Program-made: the position numbers and the translations under genes
Shown: piece by piece, positions 33,135-42,185 of the stretch
Layout: the number at the start of each line of letters is the position of its first letter
How positions within the stretch are numbered: position 1 is the stretch's first letter
DNA from: Heritagella_A intestinalis
Lineage (GTDB): Bacteria; Bacillota; Clostridia; Oscillospirales; Acutalibacteraceae
Reading direction: 5' to 3'
DNA: 64,000 nucleotides
Assembly (NCBI GenBank): GCA_904418995.1
Contig: CAJFQF010000008.1
Coordinates: forward strand, 53,210-117,209
Notes under the pieces: generated by a model
The model's input: only the letters and a program-made list of their open reading frames with translations
The model's database searches: none
Told to the model about the DNA's origin: nothing

Positions 33135-34022
33135 TTATTTTGGGGCCGCCTGGCGGGCGATTTCTTCCAGCTCCTCCACACTGAAGCGGTACTTTTTGGC
33201 GCAGTACTGGCAAGAAGCCTCTGCATAGCCGGTTTCATCAGCCAACGAGACAATATCTTCCCGCCGCATAGTGGAAAGGGCCTGCACCACTTTATCCCGG
33301 CTGCAGGTACACACATACTTCACCTGGAACTCGTCGAGAATCTCCATTTCAAAGCCAGCCAGGGCCTTTTGGCAGATCTCTTCCATGCTCATACCCTTAG
33401 CCAGCATGGTGGTCATAGGCTCCAGGGTACGGATATTCTCTTCCAGACGGTCAATGGCTTCGGGGGCCGCACCGGGCAGCACCTGAATCAACAGGCCGCC
33501 AGACAGCATGGCTTGATGCTCCTCTTTATCCACCAGCACGCCCAGGGCACAGACCGTGGGAATCTGCTCACTGACAGCATAATAAGCGGTGATGTCCTCG
33601 GCAATCTCGCCGGTGGCAATGCGCACTTGGCCCACATAGGGCTCCCCTTCTCCGAAATCGCGGATAACCATCAACAAGCCGTCCCGGCCTACGCCGCCGC
33701 CCACATCCAGCTTGCCATTGGGTTTCAGGGGCAGTTCTACCTCCGGATGCTCCACATAGCCCCGGACATTTCCCCGGCTGTCCGCAATGGCCACTACGCT
33801 TCCCAGGGGGCCGCCGCCGTTGATTTTCATGGTCACAGAGGCATTTTCCTGCTTCAGCATAGCGCCCATAATGGAGGCCGCACTGAGCATCCGCCCCAAG
33901 GCCGCGGTGCTCACAGCACTGGTGTGGTGCAGCTCCTGGGCAATGGCCACAATATTGGTGGTATCCACCGCCGCAGCCATCAAGCTGCCGTCACTGGTAA
34001 TGCAACGAATCATTCTATCCAT
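33135..34022 (-). CDS. hslO: Redox-regulated chaperone Hsp33
   Basis: Holdase chaperone switched on by oxidation: zinc release and disulfide formation expose the binding surface. 295 residues. N-terminal DRMIRCITSDGSL, central GGGPLGSVVAIADSRGNVRGYVEHP and the C-terminal redox switch CTC...CQYC (about 238-275) with all four cysteines. Third gene after yerC and a methyltransferase (73 bases downstream of the latter). The gap holds an AACAGGG/CCCTGTT stem. No terminator is visible before the tRNA promoter. Confidence 0.96.
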   Translation of the reverse strand: MDRMIRCITSDGSLMAAAVDTTNIVAIAQELHHTSAVSTAALGRMLSAASIMGAMLKQENASVTMKINGGGPLGSVVAIADSRGNVRGYVEHPEVELPLKPNGKLDVGGGVGRDGLLMVIRDFGEGEPYVGQVRIATGEIAEDITAYYAVSEQIPTVCALGVLVDKEEHQAMLSGGLLIQVLPGAAPEAIDRLEENIRTLEPMTTMLAKGMSMEEICQKALAGFEMEILDEFQVKYVCTCSRDKVVQALSTMRREDIVSLADETGYAEASCQYCAKKYRFSVEELEEIARQAAPK

Positions 34023-34095
34023 AACAAATTCTCCTATAATTCAACAGGGAAGCAGACCCCGGATGGAAGCCCCCTCCCCTGTTTCAAATCTTATT

Positions 34096-34878
34096 TTATG
34101 TTGCTGCAGGCTCTTCCCCTGTTTTCTCTGGATTTTCCGGCTTTCTGGCAACAAACACGGCCCGCTGGCAGTCCTTTTCCGGCGGGGCAAAGGTCAAATC
34201 CCCATACACCGCCAACACCTCCAGGCCGGCCTTTTGCAGCATGGCCTCCAGGCATTCCCGGGAATAGGCCCGCTCAGAAAAGTGCTCGCTACTGCGGCGG
34301 TAGACCTTCCCGTCCCGCTCAAAGAAATCCAGGGTGATGCGTACCTTATCCGTTTTTTCATCCAGAGCGTTCTGCCAAACACAGAATACCTCTTCCGTGT
34401 CATAGACAAAAGTCTGGTTCCCCAGCACCTCCCGGTGCTTATACAGGGTATTCACATCAAACACAAACAGCGCCCCTGGATTCATAAACAGGGAAACCCG
34501 GTCAAAGGCCCGCTGTACGTCCTTTTCTTCCGTCATATGGTTGATACTGTCCAGAACACAGAACACCGTGTCTACAGTACCGTATAAATCCAACCGCTGC
34601 ATCTGCTGGCAGAGAAAGAGAATCTGCATTTCGGCGTCCGCCGCCTTCATTTGGGCTTCCGCCAGCATGTCCATGGAACCGTCAATCCCGTACACATCCA
34701 AGCCACGCTTTGCCAGTTCCAGCGTCAGGGTGCCGGTCCCACAAGCCAAATCCAGAGTAAGGCCCGGCTCGTGGCCCCACTGCTTTAAAATCTCACAGAG
34801 ATACTCCGCCCGGCGCTGGTATTCCACATTCTGCGTCAGGCCGTCATAATACCGAGCAAAAGACGCATAGGCCCCCAT
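34096..34878 (-). CDS. Class I SAM-dependent methyltransferase
   Basis: 260 residues. Motif I is LDLACGTGTLTLELA at about 41-55, then VYGIDGSMDML; FCVLDSINHM is a typical motif IV region for the Methyltransf_25 type. The opening ASFARYYDGLTQNVEYQRRAEYL is split over two helices. The target is unknown. It overlaps the yerC stop by 1 base (TGATG), so the two are coupled. Confidence 0.88.
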   Translation of the reverse strand: MGAYASFARYYDGLTQNVEYQRRAEYLCEILKQWGHEPGLTLDLACGTGTLTLELAKRGLDVYGIDGSMDMLAEAQMKAADAEMQILFLCQQMQRLDLYGTVDTVFCVLDSINHMTEEKDVQRAFDRVSLFMNPGALFVFDVNTLYKHREVLGNQTFVYDTEEVFCVWQNALDEKTDKVRITLDFFERDGKVYRRSSEHFSERAYSRECLEAMLQKAGLEVLAVYGDLTFAPPEKDCQRAVFVARKPENPEKTGEEPAAT

Positions 34879-35189
34879 CAGTTTCCCTGCTCCTTTTTCT
34901 CCTGCTCCGCAAGCCGGCCAAAGACCAGCTCATAGCCGTCGCAGCCATAATTCAAGGAGCGGTTTACCCGAGAGATGGTGGCGGTAGAAGCGCCGGTCTC
35001 CGCTACAATTTCGCTGTAGACCCGCTTGGTGCTCAGCATATGGGCCACTACCAGCCGCTGGGACATGGCTTTCAACTCCGGCACAGTGCAGAGGTCTTCA
35101 AAAAAATCATAGCACTCTTCCACCGTCTTTAAGGAGAGAATGGATTTGAAAAGGAAATCCATGTTTTTATCCTGCAATTTACTGTTCAC
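34878..35189 (-). CDS. yerC: TrpR-like protein, YerC/YecD family
   Basis: 103 residues with a helix-turn-helix of the Trp-repressor superfamily: SQRLVVAHMLSTKRVYSEI then ETGASTATISRVNRSLNYG. The effector and targets of this Firmicutes family are not established. GTG start at 35189 with AAAGGGCG upstream. First gene of yerC-methyltransferase-hslO. Confidence 0.9.
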   Translation of the reverse strand: MNSKLQDKNMDFLFKSILSLKTVEECYDFFEDLCTVPELKAMSQRLVVAHMLSTKRVYSEIVAETGASTATISRVNRSLNYGCDGYELVFGRLAEQEKKEQGN

Positions 35190-35263
35190 AGCGTATCGCC
35201 CTTTCTTTTACTTCTGAATACTCGCAGCATTTGGCCCACCGCCATTTGCTTTTATTGAATACG

Positions 35264-35292
35264 ATTTTAACATACAAAAGCAGAAAAGTAAA
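35264..35292 (-). promoter_or_regulatory. yerC promoter
   Basis: Minus-strand TTTACT (35287-35292), 17-base spacer, TAAAAT (35264-35269); the -35 is imperfect. Confidence 0.5.
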
Positions 35293-35317
35293 GGGGACGA
35301 GAAATCCTCCGGCTCCG

Positions 35318-35920
35318 TCAGGGCTGGAGGTCCTCTTCCGGCGGCAGGCAGGCGGATGCAATCAAGGCCTGCAGTTCCGGAACCCCTTCCCCAGTCTGGG
35401 AAGAAAAGGGCAGAACCTGGATGTCTGTTTCGGAGAACAGCTCCTGATAATAGGCAATTTGGGCAGTCCGCTGGGTCTTATTCAGCTTGTCCGCCTTGGT
35501 GCAGACGGCCACAAAGGGAATTTCGTTTTCCAGCAGGAACTCCACCATTCCCCGGTCATCCTCCGTAGGGGCATGGCGCAAATCCAAAAGCTGAATGACC
35601 AGACGGATATTCCGTTCCTGAGCGAAATAGCCCTCTACCAGCTCGGCCCAGCGCTTTTTCTCCGCCTGAGAGACCTTTGCATATCCATAACCGGGTAAAT
35701 CCACCAAGCGGCAGTCTGACAGCCGGAAAAAATTGATAGTGGCGGTCTTTCCCGGCGTAGCGCTGACCCGGGCCAAAGATTTGCGGTTGACTAATTTATT
35801 GAGCAGGGAGGATTTCCCCACGTTGGATTTGCCGGAAAACACGATTTCCGGCAGGTTGGAAGCCGGAAGCTGCGAGGCTTTTCCGGCCGCTGATTCAAAA
35901 GCAACCTGTTGAAAATTCAT
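35318..35920 (-). CDS. engB: Ribosome biogenesis GTPase EngB (YsxC/YihA)
   Basis: Essential GTPase for assembly of the 50S subunit. 200 residues: G1 SGKSNVGKSS at about 29-38, G2 TPGKT, G3 DLPGYGYAK, G4 TKADK, G5 SSQTGEG. Start at 35920; AGGAGG lies 12 bases upstream. The open frame runs 39 codons further into lon but has no better site. It follows lon by 19 bases, as in Bacillus. Confidence 0.96.
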   Translation of the reverse strand: MNFQQVAFESAAGKASQLPASNLPEIVFSGKSNVGKSSLLNKLVNRKSLARVSATPGKTATINFFRLSDCRLVDLPGYGYAKVSQAEKKRWAELVEGYFAQERNIRLVIQLLDLRHAPTEDDRGMVEFLLENEIPFVAVCTKADKLNKTQRTAQIAYYQELFSETDIQVLPFSSQTGEGVPELQALIASACLPPEEDLQP

Positions 35921-35939
35921 CCTATTCCCATGCCTCCTT

Positions 35940-38411
35940 TCACTGGGGGATAGAGGCCGGCATGGGAGAAGGGCCGGGATCCCCCGCACTGCCTTGCGGC
36001 GAAAGCTCTTCCTGGGAGACCCCGTGACTGGCCTCAACCCCCTGGAAGGGCGGCTGAACCAAAGCGGCCTCCAGCACCTGCTCCACCCGATGCATGGGCT
36101 TAAAGGTTACGGCTTTTTTCACGGCCTCGTCCACTTCTGCCAAATCCGGCTCGTTGTCTGCCGGGAACAAAACCGTCTGAATGCCAGAGCGATATGCCGC
36201 CATGGTCTTTTCCCGCAGGCCGCCGATAGGCAACACCCGGCCCCGGAGGGTAATCTCCCCGGTCATGGCCACGGTGTGATCCACCGGAATTCCCGTCAAC
36301 GCAGAAGTAATGGCCGTAGCCATAGCAACGCCTGCCGAAGGGCCGTCTTTGGGAATGGCGCCCTCTGGGCAATGGATATGGATATCCTTCTTCTGATAGA
36401 AATCCGGGGAAATGCCCAGCACGTCGGCCCGGCAGCGGATACAGCTGATGGCCGTGCGCGCGGACTCCTTCATCACGTCCCCCAGAGAACCGGTGAGTTC
36501 AATTTTCCCGGTGCCGTCCATAACGGCAACTTCAATGGGAAGCATCTCGCCGCCTACGCTGGTCCAGGCCAGGCCGTTTACCAGCCCCACCTCATCTGTC
36601 TTGGCGAGGACGTCCTTTTTAAAGCGCTTGGGCCCCAGATAGCCTTCCAGCTTCGTGGGGGTTATAGAGAGCTTCAAAGGCTCTTCGCCTGTATAGGAAA
36701 CCACCTCTTTGGCAGCTTTCCGGCAAAGAGAAGCAATGGTGCGCTCCAATGTGCGCACGCCCGCTTCCCGGGTATAGCCGTCGATGATCTCATGAACGGC
36801 CGCCGGTGTGATCTTGACGGTCTTGGAATCCAGGCCGTGCTTCTTGATCTGCTTGGGAATCAAGTGCTTTACCGCAATGTGATATTTTTCCTCATGGGTA
36901 TAGCTGGGCAGCTCAATAACGTCCATACGGTCATAAAGAGGGCCGGGAATGGTGGAAGCGTCATTGGCCGTGGTCAGGAACAATACCTGGCTCAAATCAA
37001 AGGGCATATCCAGATAGTGGTCGTGGAAAGCGGAGTTCTGCTCAGAATCCAGCACTTCCAGCAGCGCAGAAGCCGGATCTCCCCGGAAATCCTTGCCCAG
37101 CTTGTCGATTTCGTCCAGCAAAATCAAGGGATTACGGGTACCGGCCTGCTTAATCGCGGAGATAATCCGGCCCGGCATAGAGCCGATATAGGTCCGGCGA
37201 TGGCCCACGATATCGGAATCATCCCGGACGCCGCCCAAAGACACCCGGACATATTTGCGCCCGATGGCCTTGGCAATGGATTTTGCAATAGAGGTTTTGC
37301 CCACGCCGGGAGGGCCTACCAGACAGAGAATCTGTCCGCTGGGTTCCTGGGTCAGCTTCCGCACTGCCAAGGTCTCCAAAATTCGCTCTTTGACCTTGTC
37401 CAGACCGTAATGGTCCCGATCCAAAACCCGCTTGGCTTTGGCAATATCAATATGCTCCCGGCTCAGGGTATTCCAGGGAAGCTCCAGGCAGGTTTCCAGG
37501 TATCCCCGGATGACGCTGGCCTCGTGGGAACCAAAGGGCATTTTAAAAAGCCGATCGCACTCCTTCAGGAGCTTCTCTTCCTGCTCTTCCGGCAGCTTTA
37601 AAGCCTTAATCCGGCTGCGGAACTCCTCCGCTTCTTCCTGGGGGTTGTCCTCTTCCCCAAGCTCCTCCGAAATAATGCGCATCTGCTCCCGGAGATAATA
37701 ATTCCGCTGGTTTTCATCCATTTGTTCCCGGGTTTTTTCGTTGATTTCCGCTTCAATCGCCAGAATCTTGATCTCTTCCCGAAGAATCTCCGTCAGGCGC
37801 TTAATGCGCTTTAAGGGATGGAGTTCCGACAGGATCTCCTGCTTCAGCTCGAAATCCAGCGGGAGGTTGGACGCGATAAAATCAGCCAGCGGCCCGCAGT
37901 CCTTCTCCTGAATCACCCGCATAATAATATCCGGCGGGACATGGCGATAGCTGCGGATATATTCTTCAAACAGGCTCTGGGCGCTGCGGATCAGCGCTTC
38001 TGCCCGGGGAGACTGGCGGTAATCCAGCTCCTGGACAGGTCGGGGCAGCACCTCCAATTGAACCATCATGCAGGGGTCCCGGCGCACTACTTCCAGAAGC
38101 TTTGCCCGGTACAGTCCTTCCACATAAATGCGCACCCCTTCTTCCGAATGATGCAGCACCTGTTTGATACGGGCCACTACGCCCATTTCAAACAATCCCT
38201 CCGGCGCGGGATCATCTTCACTCAAATCCTTCTGGGCTACCAGAAAGATCATCTGTTTCTGCTCCATAGCCGTCTGGATGGCAGCAATGGATTTTTTCCG
38301 CCCCACATCAAATTGGAGCATCATGTCCGGAAAAACCACCAGCCCCCGCAGGGCCAGTGCCGGCACCTCTCCCGGAACGGAGAGAGCCTCTATGATTTCC
38401 TTGGCACTCAT
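35940..38411 (-). CDS. lon: ATP-dependent protease Lon
   Basis: Cytoplasmic AAA+ serine protease for damaged and regulatory proteins. 823 residues: N-terminal LON domain (PALALRGLVVFPDMMLQFDV), coiled linker, AAA+ with Walker A GPPGVGKTS and Walker B LILLDEIDKL, and the protease domain with the Ser in PKDGPSAGVAMA and the Lys in GGLREKTMAAYRSG. The C-terminal 30 residues are Pro/Gln-rich, slightly longer than usual. It stands between clpX and engB, with two hairpins upstream. Confidence 0.97.
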   Translation of the reverse strand: MSAKEIIEALSVPGEVPALALRGLVVFPDMMLQFDVGRKKSIAAIQTAMEQKQMIFLVAQKDLSEDDPAPEGLFEMGVVARIKQVLHHSEEGVRIYVEGLYRAKLLEVVRRDPCMMVQLEVLPRPVQELDYRQSPRAEALIRSAQSLFEEYIRSYRHVPPDIIMRVIQEKDCGPLADFIASNLPLDFELKQEILSELHPLKRIKRLTEILREEIKILAIEAEINEKTREQMDENQRNYYLREQMRIISEELGEEDNPQEEAEEFRSRIKALKLPEEQEEKLLKECDRLFKMPFGSHEASVIRGYLETCLELPWNTLSREHIDIAKAKRVLDRDHYGLDKVKERILETLAVRKLTQEPSGQILCLVGPPGVGKTSIAKSIAKAIGRKYVRVSLGGVRDDSDIVGHRRTYIGSMPGRIISAIKQAGTRNPLILLDEIDKLGKDFRGDPASALLEVLDSEQNSAFHDHYLDMPFDLSQVLFLTTANDASTIPGPLYDRMDVIELPSYTHEEKYHIAVKHLIPKQIKKHGLDSKTVKITPAAVHEIIDGYTREAGVRTLERTIASLCRKAAKEVVSYTGEEPLKLSITPTKLEGYLGPKRFKKDVLAKTDEVGLVNGLAWTSVGGEMLPIEVAVMDGTGKIELTGSLGDVMKESARTAISCIRCRADVLGISPDFYQKKDIHIHCPEGAIPKDGPSAGVAMATAITSALTGIPVDHTVAMTGEITLRGRVLPIGGLREKTMAAYRSGIQTVLFPADNEPDLAEVDEAVKKAVTFKPMHRVEQVLEAALVQPPFQGVEASHGVSQEELSPQGSAGDPGPSPMPASIPQ

Positions 38412-38454
38412 AGCTGTCTGTCCTTTCCTGTGTTCAAAACCTTTTTACAGGCCT

Positions 38455-38497
38455 GTTTGCAAGGGAAGTGCCGGGAGAATCCCGCTTCCCTGCAAAC
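38455..38497 (-). repeat. Inverted repeat in the clpX-lon spacer
   Basis: GTTTGCAAGGGAAG (38455-38468) faces CTTCCCTGCAAAC (38485-38497), perfect apart from one bulged base, with a GCCGGGA/TCCCG inner stem. No T run follows on the minus strand. It falls in the lon leader, so it may affect RNA processing or stability. Confidence 0.6.
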
Positions 38498-38523
38498 AAA
38501 TTTCTTTGGCCTGTGCTTACATA

Positions 38524-38570
38524 TAAAGAGGCCGCCGCAAAGCAGAACCCTGTTTGCAGCAGCCTCCCCT
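38524..38570 (-). terminator. Terminator-like hairpin after clpX
   Basis: Minus-strand GAGGCTGCTGCAAA pairs with TTTGCGGCGGCCTC (two G-U pairs) and leads into TTTATAT. It should partly or fully separate lon from clpX transcription. Confidence 0.6.
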
Positions 38571-38571
38571 A

Positions 38572-39885
38572 TTACGATGCAGAATCCCTGCGGCCATTCT
38601 TTGACTGCGGGCTGGTAATCTTAATCTTTACCGGCTTGCGGTCAGGATTATAGGTAATCACAGGGGGCTTTCCCTCGCGCACCGTATCGGCGGTGATCTC
38701 CACCTTTTCGATGGTATAATCGCTGGGGACGCTGTACATCAGTTCTGTCAAGACCTCCTCCATCAAAGCGCGCAGGCCGCGGGCGCCGGTCTTCCGTTCC
38801 AGCGTCTTTTCCGCAATTGCCTCCAGCGCTTCCTTGGTAAAGGTCAAATCTACTTTATCCAGCTGGAAGAGCTTCTGATACTGGCTTACCAGACTGTTTT
38901 TCGGTTCCGTCAGGATGCGCACCAGGGCTTCCTTGTCCAGGCCGTCCAGCGCCGCAATCACCGGCAAACGGCCCACCAGCTCCGGAATCAATCCGAATTT
39001 CACCAGATCATGGGGAATCACTTCCGACATCCAGGAGGTGGTGTCCAGCTCTTTCTTGCTGTGTACTTCCGCGCCAAAGCCCAAAGAAGAGGAGGAAGTG
39101 CGCTTCTCCACAACCTTTTCCAGGCCGTCAAAGGCGCCGCCGCAGATAAAGAGGATATTGGAAGTGTTAATCTGGATGAACTCCTGCTGGGGATGCTTCC
39201 GGCCGCCCTGGGGCGGGACGTTGGCAACCGTGCCTTCCAAAATTTTCAACAGGGCCTGCTGCACGCCTTCGCCGCTGACATCCCGGGTAATCGAGGGGTT
39301 TTCAGACTTCCGGGCGATCTTGTCAATCTCATCCACATAGATGATGCCGCGCTCTGCCCGTTCCACATCAAAGTCCGCCGCCTGGATCAGACGGAGGAGG
39401 ATATTCTCCACGTCTTCACCCACATAGCCGGCCTCTGTCAAGGTGGTGGCATCGGCAATGGCAAAGGGAACGTCCAGCATCCGGGCCAATGTCTGGGCCA
39501 GGAAGGTCTTGCCTACGCCGGTGGGGCCCAACAACAGCACGTTGCTCTTATTGATGTCCACGCCCTCTTCGCCGTAATAAATGCGCTTATAGTGGTTATA
39601 CACTGCCACAGACAGCACCACTTTCGCGCGGTCCTGTCCAATTACATATTCGTCCAGCATTGTCTTGATCTCCCGGGGTTTGGGAAGAACCAGGGCGGGC
39701 GCAGACTGCCGGGCAGACACCGGACGGACGGCATTGCCCTCTTCCAGGATGGCATTGCACAGCTCAATGCAGGAATCGCAAATATACACCCCAGGGCCAG
39801 CAACCATACGCCGGGCCTGGTCTTTCGGCTTGCCGCAGAAGGAACAGCAGATCCCTCTGTCTATGGTATCATCGTGATTTGCCAT
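38572..39885 (-). CDS. clpX: ATP-dependent Clp protease ATP-binding subunit ClpX
   Basis: AAA+ unfoldase that feeds substrates to ClpP. 437 residues. N-terminal zinc-binding domain with CSFC and CDSC pairs; Walker A GPTGVGKT; Walker B IIYVDEIDKIA; the ClpP-docking loop reads LGFGAEV, the family L/I-G-F form. Start at 39885, 20 bases after clpP. The C-terminal tail is basic (NGRRDSAS). Confidence 0.97.
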   Translation of the reverse strand: MANHDDTIDRGICCSFCGKPKDQARRMVAGPGVYICDSCIELCNAILEEGNAVRPVSARQSAPALVLPKPREIKTMLDEYVIGQDRAKVVLSVAVYNHYKRIYYGEEGVDINKSNVLLLGPTGVGKTFLAQTLARMLDVPFAIADATTLTEAGYVGEDVENILLRLIQAADFDVERAERGIIYVDEIDKIARKSENPSITRDVSGEGVQQALLKILEGTVANVPPQGGRKHPQQEFIQINTSNILFICGGAFDGLEKVVEKRTSSSSLGFGAEVHSKKELDTTSWMSEVIPHDLVKFGLIPELVGRLPVIAALDGLDKEALVRILTEPKNSLVSQYQKLFQLDKVDLTFTKEALEAIAEKTLERKTGARGLRALMEEVLTELMYSVPSDYTIEKVEITADTVREGKPPVITYNPDRKPVKIKITSPQSKNGRRDSAS

Positions 39886-39905
39886 TTCATCACCAATCCC
39901 AAAAA

Positions 39906-40490
39906 TTATCGATTATAGATGACCTTGTCAATGAGGCCATACTCCATGGCCTGCTCCGCCGTCATAAAGTTATCGCGTTCGGTATCCCGTTCAATGACTT
40001 CCAGGGGCTGGCCGGTCTTTTCCGCCAGGATCTGGTTGAGCTTCTTCTTGGTAGCGATAATGTGATCCGCATGGATACGGATATCCGTCGCCTGGCCCTG
40101 GGCGCCGCCGCTGGGCTGGTGGATCATAATATCGCTGTTGGGCAGGGCAAGACGCTTGCCCTTAGCGCCGGCTGCCAGAAGGAACGCGCCCATGCTGGCG
40201 GCCATGCCCATGCAGATGGTGGAAACATCGCAGCGGATGTAATTCATCGTGTCATAGATGGACAAGCCGGCCGTCACGGAACCGCCGGGGCTGTTGATAT
40301 ACAGGCAGATGTCCTTCTCGGGGTCCTGCCCTTCCAAATACAGCAGCTGTGCCACCACCAGGCTGGCAGTGGTATCGTTAACCTCGTCCGTCAGCATAAT
40401 AATGCGGTCATTGAGAAGCCGGGAGAAAATATCATAGGAACGCTCCCCGCGGCTGGTTTGCTCTACTACATAAGGGACTAAACTGCTCAT
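39906..40490 (-). CDS. clpP: ATP-dependent Clp protease proteolytic subunit ClpP
   Basis: Tetradecameric serine peptidase. 194 residues; catalytic Ser in GMAASMGA, His in MIHQPSGG, Asp in ERDTERDNF. Substrate-free N-terminus LVPYVVEQTSRGERSYDI is standard. I start at 40490 (GGAG 9 bases upstream), not at the frame's first ATG, which reaches into the tig-clpP spacer hairpins. Confidence 0.97.
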   Translation of the reverse strand: MSSLVPYVVEQTSRGERSYDIFSRLLNDRIIMLTDEVNDTTASLVVAQLLYLEGQDPEKDICLYINSPGGSVTAGLSIYDTMNYIRCDVSTICMGMAASMGAFLLAAGAKGKRLALPNSDIMIHQPSGGAQGQATDIRIHADHIIATKKKLNQILAEKTGQPLEVIERDTERDNFMTAEQAMEYGLIDKVIYNR

Positions 40491-40567
40491 AGTAAGACTC
40501 TCCTTTCCTGGATTCTCAGACGTTTCCGGGAGACACATTCTTCCCGAAAAAGATGTCTCCGAAATCC

Positions 40568-40613
40568 GGAGATTGCCCGCCGTCATACAAACCTGTGACA
40601 GCGGGCAATCTCC
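40568..40613 (-). repeat. Perfect 13-base inverted repeat in the tig-clpP spacer
   Basis: GGAGATTGCCCGC (40568-40580) is the exact reverse complement of GCGGGCAATCTCC (40601-40613), with a 20-base loop that can pair further (GTCA/TGAC). A second arm pair, GGAGACA/TGTCTCC, follows at about 40530-40560. Neither has a T run. Confidence 0.7.
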
Positions 40614-40711
40614 AAACGGGATCAGCCGCCTATCATCCAGTTTTCCAGACTTTGGCAACATTATACCCGCCACTCTCTATTTTACTGTTCCGCCGTTTTT
40701 TTCAGTACGGA

Positions 40712-42049
40712 TTATGCCTCTTCGGACTTCTCTTCCTCAGCGGCCTCAGCAGGGGCTTCTTCCTCTGCCTTTACCACAGCGTTGTCACGCACAATTCCCA
40801 TGGCCTTCTCTACGGCGATATCCTTGGACAGATCTTCCGTGGGGATAATATTCTTGACCTGCTCGACTTCCATCTTGTAGGCCTCGGCCAGCTTGCTGTA
40901 CTCGGCCTCGATCTCCTCCTCGGTGGGAACGATGCCATCCAACTCCGCAATCTTCTCCAGAGCCAGACGCAGCTTCACCTGACGCTCGGCCTGGGGCTTG
41001 AAGGAAGCGCGCAGGGCAGCCTCGTTCATGCCGGTGTACTGGATGTAAGTACGCAGATCCAGGCCCTGGGAATGCAGGCGATAGTCGAACTCCCGGATAT
41101 CCTGGGTAATACGGTTCTGATACATAGCCTCGGGGATCTCACCCTGGAGCTTCTCAATCAGAGCGTTGATGAGCTGGTTGTCCACATCATCAGCAGCCTG
41201 CTTCTCGCGGGAAGTTTCCAGCTTGGACTTTACATCGGCGCGATAATCGGCAACGGTGTCGAACTCGCTGATATCCTTAATAAAGTCGTCGTCGATCTCC
41301 GGCAGCTCCTTGGCCTTGATCTCGTGGAGCTTAATCTTAAAGACAGCGGGCTTGGCCTTCAGCTCTGCCACATGGTAATCCTCGGGGAAGGTCACGTTCA
41401 CATCGAACTCATCGCCGGTGTTGTGGCCCACAATCTGATCCTCGAAACCGGGGATGAACTGGCCGGAACCCAGCTCCAGGTTGAAGTTCTCTGCCTTGCC
41501 GCCTTCAAAAGCCTCGCCATCCACAAAGCCCTCAAAGTCGATTTCCACCGTGTCGCCGCTTTCAGCAGCGCGGTCTTCCACCGTAACCATGCGGGAGTTG
41601 CGGTCCTGTACACGGGCCAGCTCTGCATCCACATCGTCATCGGTAACTTCGGCAGACTTCTTGGTAACCTCAATGCCGCGATAGCCTTCGATGGAAACCT
41701 CGGGATAGGTGGTAACGACCACCTTGAACACCAGGTCCTTGCCCTTGCCGGACTCCAGCAGGTCAAAATCTACCCGGTCCTCAATCATACGGATGCCGGC
41801 TTCCTTCACGGCCTCTTCCAAAGCGGAAGGATATACCATGTTGATGGCGTCCTCATAGAACACCTGCTCGCCATAATATTTTTCAATGAAAGCACGCGGC
41901 GCCTTGCCCTTACGGAAGCCCGGCAGCGTGATTTTCTTGCTCTCTCTCTTAAATACCTTCTCAATCGCATTCTCAAACTCATCAGCAGCAACTGTGATGA
42001 CGAGTTCGCAGCGGTTCGTATCAACCTGATTGGATGATTTCAGACTCAT
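40712..42049 (-). CDS. tig: Trigger factor
   Basis: Ribosome-bound chaperone and peptidyl-prolyl isomerase. 445 residues. The ribosome-binding loop is present as LPGFRKGKAPRAFIEKYYGE (about 41-60); the FKBP domain starts near AAESGDTVEIDFEGFVDGE; the C-terminal chaperone arms end in a Glu/Ala-rich tail (EEAPAEAAEEEKSEEA). GGAGG lies 10 bases before the ATG. First of the tig-clpP-clpX-lon-engB series. Confidence 0.97.
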   Translation of the reverse strand: MSLKSSNQVDTNRCELVITVAADEFENAIEKVFKRESKKITLPGFRKGKAPRAFIEKYYGEQVFYEDAINMVYPSALEEAVKEAGIRMIEDRVDFDLLESGKGKDLVFKVVVTTYPEVSIEGYRGIEVTKKSAEVTDDDVDAELARVQDRNSRMVTVEDRAAESGDTVEIDFEGFVDGEAFEGGKAENFNLELGSGQFIPGFEDQIVGHNTGDEFDVNVTFPEDYHVAELKAKPAVFKIKLHEIKAKELPEIDDDFIKDISEFDTVADYRADVKSKLETSREKQAADDVDNQLINALIEKLQGEIPEAMYQNRITQDIREFDYRLHSQGLDLRTYIQYTGMNEAALRASFKPQAERQVKLRLALEKIAELDGIVPTEEEIEAEYSKLAEAYKMEVEQVKNIIPTEDLSKDIAVEKAMGIVRDNAVVKAEEEAPAEAAEEEKSEEA

Positions 42050-42091
42050 GTTTTATCTTCCTCCTGCAAAATATTGCAAATTATCTTGGAT

Positions 42092-42100
42092 ATTATAGCA
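42092..42100 (-). promoter_or_regulatory. tig extended -10 promoter
   Basis: Minus-strand TGC-TATAAT (42092-42100). No good -35 is present at 17-18 bases, which fits an extended -10 element. Confidence 0.6.
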
Positions 42101-42185
42101 CAGGCCTGCGGAATATTCCAGACAAAACCTGAAATTATTTTTGAATTTTTCTGCAAACCGCAAAACAGCCTGCAAAATCTCCCGT

